This document shows, piece by piece, positions 30,988 through 33,800 of a DNA stretch of 33,800 nt. Below the pieces are notes generated by a model that saw nothing but the letters and a program-made list of their open reading frames with translations, made no database searches and had not been told where the DNA came from. Source of the stretch: UBA1738 sp003453455 (GTDB taxonomy: Bacteria > Bacillota > Clostridia > UBA1381); NCBI GenBank assembly GCA_946621875.1, contig CAMOOX010000007.1, forward strand, positions 1 through 33,800, in the 5' to 3' direction. Position numbers and translations under genes: made by a program. Within the stretch, counting starts at the first letter, position 1. Each line of letters starts with the position of its first letter.

Positions 30988-31016
30988 TTGACATAAATAT
31001 TAAAATAAGTTAGAAT
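30988..31016 (+). promoter_or_regulatory. Sigma-A promoter of rny
   Basis: TTGACA (30988-30993) and TAGAAT (31011-31016) with a 17-base spacer. The leader of about 130 bases (31023-31152) contains AAACTATT/AATAGTTT arms able to form a hairpin, and CCCC/GGGG pairing reaching the start region. Confidence 0.8.
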
Positions 31017-31152
31017 ATATATATGCTTGTTATTTCTTAAACTATTTTTTGGGAATGTTGAATTTTTCATAATAGTTTGTAAAACAATTTTTATAGATAT
31101 ATGCAAGACTACAATTCAATATCCCCATTTAATTTATCACATTGAAACGGGG

Positions 31153-32715
31153 GTGGACAAGATAGATCCTAATTTAGTACTTATTATTGTTGCTGTTATT
31201 TTTGCCTTACTTAATGTTCTTTCATTCTATCTGGGCGTTGTGTATAGGAAAAAAGTTGCAGAGGCAAAACTTGGTTCTGCCGAGGAGGAGGCAAAGAGTA
31301 TTATAGAAAATGCTCAAAAAAGTGCTCGTTCCAAGGCAAGAGAAATAACTCTTGAAGCCAAGGAAGAAAATCAAAAGCTGCGTGCCTCTTTTGAAGCAGA
31401 AATGAAGGAGCGCAGAAAGGAAATTTCCATTCAGGAAAAAAGAATAAACCAAAAAGAGGAAAATCTTGACAGAAAAAGCGACGCTTTGGAGAAAAAAGAC
31501 CAGGCAATAAACCAGAAGATGAAGGAGTATGACCAAAAGACTCTTGAAATTGAAGAGCTGAAAGGCAAGCAAATTGCCGAGCTTGAAAGAATATCCAAAA
31601 TGTCACAAATTGAAGCAAAGGAGCTTCTTATCCGCGATTTGGAAGACGAAGCGCGGCATGAGGCTGCTGTTATGGTTAAAGAAATTGAGCAGGAAGCAAA
31701 AGAGCAAGCGGAGAAAAAGGCTAAAAACATTGTAGCCTCCTCCATTCAAAAGGTTGCAGCAGACCATGTTGCAGAAGCAACGGTTTCTGTTGTTGCTCTT
31801 CCAACCGACGAGATGAAAGGAAGAATAATCGGAAGAGAAGGTCGTAATATCAGAGCTCTTGAAACCCTTACAGGCGTTGACCTTATTATTGACGATACTC
31901 CCGAGGCGGTTATCCTTTCCAGTTTCGACCCTGTGCGCCGCGAAATCGCGAGAATTGCACTTGAAAAACTAATTGTTGACGGGCGTATTCATCCCGCACG
32001 CATAGAAGAGCTTGTTGAAAAATCCAAAAAAGAGGTCGAAACAAGAATAAAAGAAGAGGGTGAAGCGGCGTCTTTGGAGACAGGAGTTCACGGACTTCAT
32101 CCTGAAATCATTAAGCTTTTAGGCCGTCTTCATTACAGAACAAGTTACGGGCAAAATGTGCTTAAACACTCAATAGAAGTTTCACATCTTGCAGGAGTTA
32201 TGGCAGGCGAGCTCGGCGTTGATATAGCACTTGCAAAACGCGCAGGACTTCTCCACGATATAGGAAAGGCTGTTGACCACGAAATTGAGGGTTCGCATGT
32301 GACAATAGGCGCAGATATTGCAAGAAAATATAAGGAAAACGAAGCCGTTATCCACGCAATTATGGCTCACCACGGCGATGTTGAGGCAAACACAATTGTC
32401 GCACAGCTCGTTCAGGCGGCGGACGCTATAAGCGCTGCGCGTCCCGGCGCAAGGCGCGAAAACATCGAAACCTATATCAAGCGTCTTCAAAAGCTTGAAG
32501 AAATCGCAAATAATTTCAAGGGCGTTGAAAAATCCTATGCAATACAGGCAGGCAGAGAGGTCAGGATTATGGTTAAGCCTGAGGTTATCAGCGACGAAAG
32601 CATGCTTTTGGTTGCAAAGGATATTGTTAAAAAAATTGAGGCAGAGCTTGAATATCCCGGTCAGATTAAGGTTAGTCTGATAAGGGAGACAAGAGCAGTT
32701 GATTTTGCAAAATAA
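31153..32715 (+). CDS. rny: Ribonuclease Y
   Basis: RNase Y is the membrane-anchored endoribonuclease that starts mRNA decay in many Gram-positives. From the GTG at 31153 the protein has 520 residues, the same length as the Bacillus enzyme. It has a transmembrane helix (about 8-30), a long coiled coil (about 35-200), a KH domain with GRIIGREGRNIR at 223-234, and an HD domain with H368-D369 in LLHDIGKAVDHE. Upstream reading to 31027 runs through the leader and is rejected. The GTG directly follows a G-run, so the Shine-Dalgarno is unusually close and the exact start is less sure. Confidence 0.95.
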   Translation: MDKIDPNLVLIIVAVIFALLNVLSFYLGVVYRKKVAEAKLGSAEEEAKSIIENAQKSARSKAREITLEAKEENQKLRASFEAEMKERRKEISIQEKRINQKEENLDRKSDALEKKDQAINQKMKEYDQKTLEIEELKGKQIAELERISKMSQIEAKELLIRDLEDEARHEAAVMVKEIEQEAKEQAEKKAKNIVASSIQKVAADHVAEATVSVVALPTDEMKGRIIGREGRNIRALETLTGVDLIIDDTPEAVILSSFDPVRREIARIALEKLIVDGRIHPARIEELVEKSKKEVETRIKEEGEAASLETGVHGLHPEIIKLLGRLHYRTSYGQNVLKHSIEVSHLAGVMAGELGVDIALAKRAGLLHDIGKAVDHEIEGSHVTIGADIARKYKENEAVIHAIMAHHGDVEANTIVAQLVQAADAISAARPGARRENIETYIKRLQKLEEIANNFKGVEKSYAIQAGREVRIMVKPEVISDESMLLVAKDIVKKIEAELEYPGQIKVSLIRETRAVDFAK

Positions 32716-32717
32716 TA

Positions 32718-32752
32718 CTTAAAACGGTTATCTTAATTGGTAACCGTTTTTA
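32718..32752 (+). terminator. Terminator between rny and the ymdB-type gene
   Basis: AAAACGGTTA (32721-32730) and TAACCGTTTT (32741-32750) form a 10-bp stem ending in a T-run. The next ribosome binding site follows within about 10 bases, so ymdB expression probably needs read-through. Confidence 0.75.
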
Positions 32753-32771
32753 AGACGAATTGAGGAATTTT

Positions 32772-33548
32772 ATGAGAATTTTAGCTATCGGCGATATTTT
32801 TGGAAGATGCGGCCGCGACGCTGTTTTGAGTGTACTTGAAAAATCAAGGGATAAATATGATCTGGTAGTGGCAAACGGCGAAAATGCCGCACACGGAAGG
32901 GGACTGTCAAAGCCCGTATATGAGGAACTTGTGCGTGCCGGGATAGATGCTTTTACCCTCGGCAATCATTCATGGGGGTGTCCCGACATCGTTACCATAA
33001 TGCGCTATAACGATAATATATGCCGTCCTGCTAATTTTGAAGGAAATGTAAGCGGTGCGGGAAGTATTGTTGTGACTGCAAAAAACGGTGTAAGAGCAGG
33101 CATTATTAACCTTATCGGCAGAACATATATGCCGCAAGGCGCAAAATCCCCTTTTTATACGGCAGATGAGGAACTTAAAAAGCTATCGGGAAAATGTGAT
33201 ATCGTTTTAGTTGATTTTCATGCAGAAGCTACAAGCGAGAAAATGGCATTAGGTTACTATCTTGACGGGCGTGTGTCCGCTGTATTCGGTACGCATACAC
33301 ATGTTCAGACAGCAGATGCTAAAATACTCCCCATGGGCACGGGATATATAACAGATTTGGGCATGACAGGCCCTTCCGTTTCGGTCCTCGGTGTGGAAAA
33401 AAATATAATAGTTGATAGATTTTTAGGCGGAATACCCAAAAAATTCGAGGTTGCACAAGGAAAACCACAATTTTGCGCCGCAGTTTTTGATATTGATGAA
33501 AATACATCAAGAACACTAAATGTAACAAGAATTTATGAGGAATTTTAA
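32772..33548 (+). CDS. ymdB: YmdB-type metallophosphoesterase (TIGR00282 family)
   Basis: This 258-residue protein belongs to the family of Bacillus YmdB, a 2',3'-cyclic nucleotide phosphodiesterase that affects RNA levels, biofilm and motility. Metal ligands appear in D8 (GDIFGRCGRD), N35-GEN, GNH at 64-66 and GTHTHVQTAD. The ATG at 32772 is six bases after GAGG; the TTG at 32760 lies upstream of it. The rny-ymdB order is conserved in Bacillota. Confidence 0.92.
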   Translation: MRILAIGDIFGRCGRDAVLSVLEKSRDKYDLVVANGENAAHGRGLSKPVYEELVRAGIDAFTLGNHSWGCPDIVTIMRYNDNICRPANFEGNVSGAGSIVVTAKNGVRAGIINLIGRTYMPQGAKSPFYTADEELKKLSGKCDIVLVDFHAEATSEKMALGYYLDGRVSAVFGTHTHVQTADAKILPMGTGYITDLGMTGPSVSVLGVEKNIIVDRFLGGIPKKFEVAQGKPQFCAAVFDIDENTSRTLNVTRIYEEF

Positions 33549-33549
33549 T

Positions 33550-33586
33550 AACATACAGGGTTATATACTCTGTATGTTCTATTTTA
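33550..33586 (+). terminator. Terminator after the ymdB-type gene
   Basis: AACATACAG (33550-33558) and CTGTATGTT (33570-33578) form a 9-bp stem with an 11-base loop, followed by CTATTTT. The T-run is interrupted. Confidence 0.7.
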
Positions 33587-33627
33587 GCTAAAATATTCAA
33601 AAAAAATATTTTTATGCGCAATTTTGC

Positions 33628-33656
33628 TTGACTTTTTACCGTTTTTAAGATATAAT
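33628..33656 (+). promoter_or_regulatory. Sigma-A promoter of the tRNA-Pro gene
   Basis: TTGACT (33628-33633) and TATAAT (33651-33656) with a 17-base spacer, 16 bases before the mature 5' end. Confidence 0.85.
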
Positions 33657-33672
33657 GCAAAAAGTGCATTAT

Positions 33673-33748
33673 CGGGATGTAGCGCAGTTGGTAGCGCACA
33701 CGTCTGGGGGGCGTGATGCCGCAGGTTCAAGTCCTGTCATCCCGACCA
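33673..33748 (+). tRNA. tRNA-Pro, anticodon GGG
   Basis: This 76-base cloverleaf has acceptor strands CGGGATG and CATCCCG and an encoded CCA end. The anticodon stem CACGT/GCGTG holds the loop CTGGGGG, so U33 is followed by anticodon GGG and G37, and the T arm contains GTTCAAGTC. A C1-G72 pair with A73 is typical of bacterial tRNA-Pro. It reads CCC and CCU codons. Confidence 0.97.
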
Positions 33749-33785
33749 AAAATCGGCAAAGTTCGTCAGAATTTTGCCGATTTTT
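33749..33785 (+). terminator. Terminator of tRNA-Pro
   Basis: AAAATCGGCAAA (33749-33760) pairs with TTTTGCCGATTTT (33772 onward), leaving a T5 run, immediately after the CCA end. Confidence 0.88.
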
Positions 33786-33800
33786 ACTTATTACTTCTTC

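Noticed and set aside
31023..31152. Riboswitch or T-box in the rny leader
   Set aside because: Only short AT-rich hairpins are present; no T-box sequence, no terminator and no known aptamer motif.
1..33800. Mobile elements, defence systems, CRISPR arrays, horizontally acquired island
   Set aside because: No transposase, integrase, phage, toxin-antitoxin or restriction gene is visible, and gene order and coding style are uniform.

Overview
The window looks like a chromosomal core segment of a low-to-moderate GC, endospore-forming Bacillota of class Clostridia. Four independent signs agree: sporulation genes (yqfC, yqfD, ylbJ, a DacF-type carboxypeptidase), a SCIFF ranthipeptide locus (scfA/scfB), an ECF vitamin-transporter module beside truA, and the RNase Y-ymdB pair. 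Strong Shine-Dalgarno motifs and sigma-A promoters with 17-bp spacers recur throughout. I see no transposase, phage gene, CRISPR array or rRNA. The species cannot be named from the sequence alone.

Layout, left to right. 1-1300: pyridoxamine kinase and rpsT, each with its own promoter and terminator (minus strand). 1400-7048: a minus-strand housekeeping operon yqfC-yqfD-phoH-ybeY-dgkA-era-yqzL-recO-comEB. It includes a 55-codon yqzL overlapping recO, and the yqfF/pgpH gene known at this locus in Bacillus is missing. 7123-9081: divergent ylbJ, a zinc-ribbon protein, and an unknown three-helix membrane protein. 9116-18397: a long minus-strand operon made of an ECF S component, a SAM methyltransferase, ecfA1, ecfA2, ecfT, truA, a DUF5711 protein, cvpA, rho and dacF. 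18538-19419: an RluA-family pseudouridine synthase on the plus strand, ending tail-to-tail with alaX. 19403-22248: the scfA-scfB-alaX RiPP operon. 22323-26426: an Orn/Lys/Arg-type decarboxylase, mgtC, and an NhaC-family transporter controlled by a complete lysine riboswitch. 26529-30781: the glycogen operon glgB-glgC-glgD. 31153-33748: RNase Y, the YmdB-type phosphodiesterase, and tRNA-Pro(GGG).

Two things stand out. First, the SCIFF precursor gene is an in-frame tandem duplication. Two 43-residue units lie in one ORF, each with seven rather than six cysteines. The cysteine-rich parts are almost identical at DNA level while the leader parts have diverged. A terminator-like hairpin separates it from its radical-SAM maturase. 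Second, the gene most pipelines would call a Na+/H+ antiporter (NhaC) sits behind a lysine riboswitch whose five-helix aptamer, perfect L2-L3 kissing loop, antiterminator and terminator can all be read off the sequence. It is therefore most likely a lysine transporter (LysW type).

Functionally the window combines RNA metabolism (RNase Y, Rho, Era, YbeY, TruA, RluA, a SAM methyltransferase, AlaX), envelope and sporulation genes (DgkA, DacF, YqfC/D, YlbJ), nutrient import (ECF module, lysine transporter) and carbon storage (GlgBCD; no glycogen synthase is present here).
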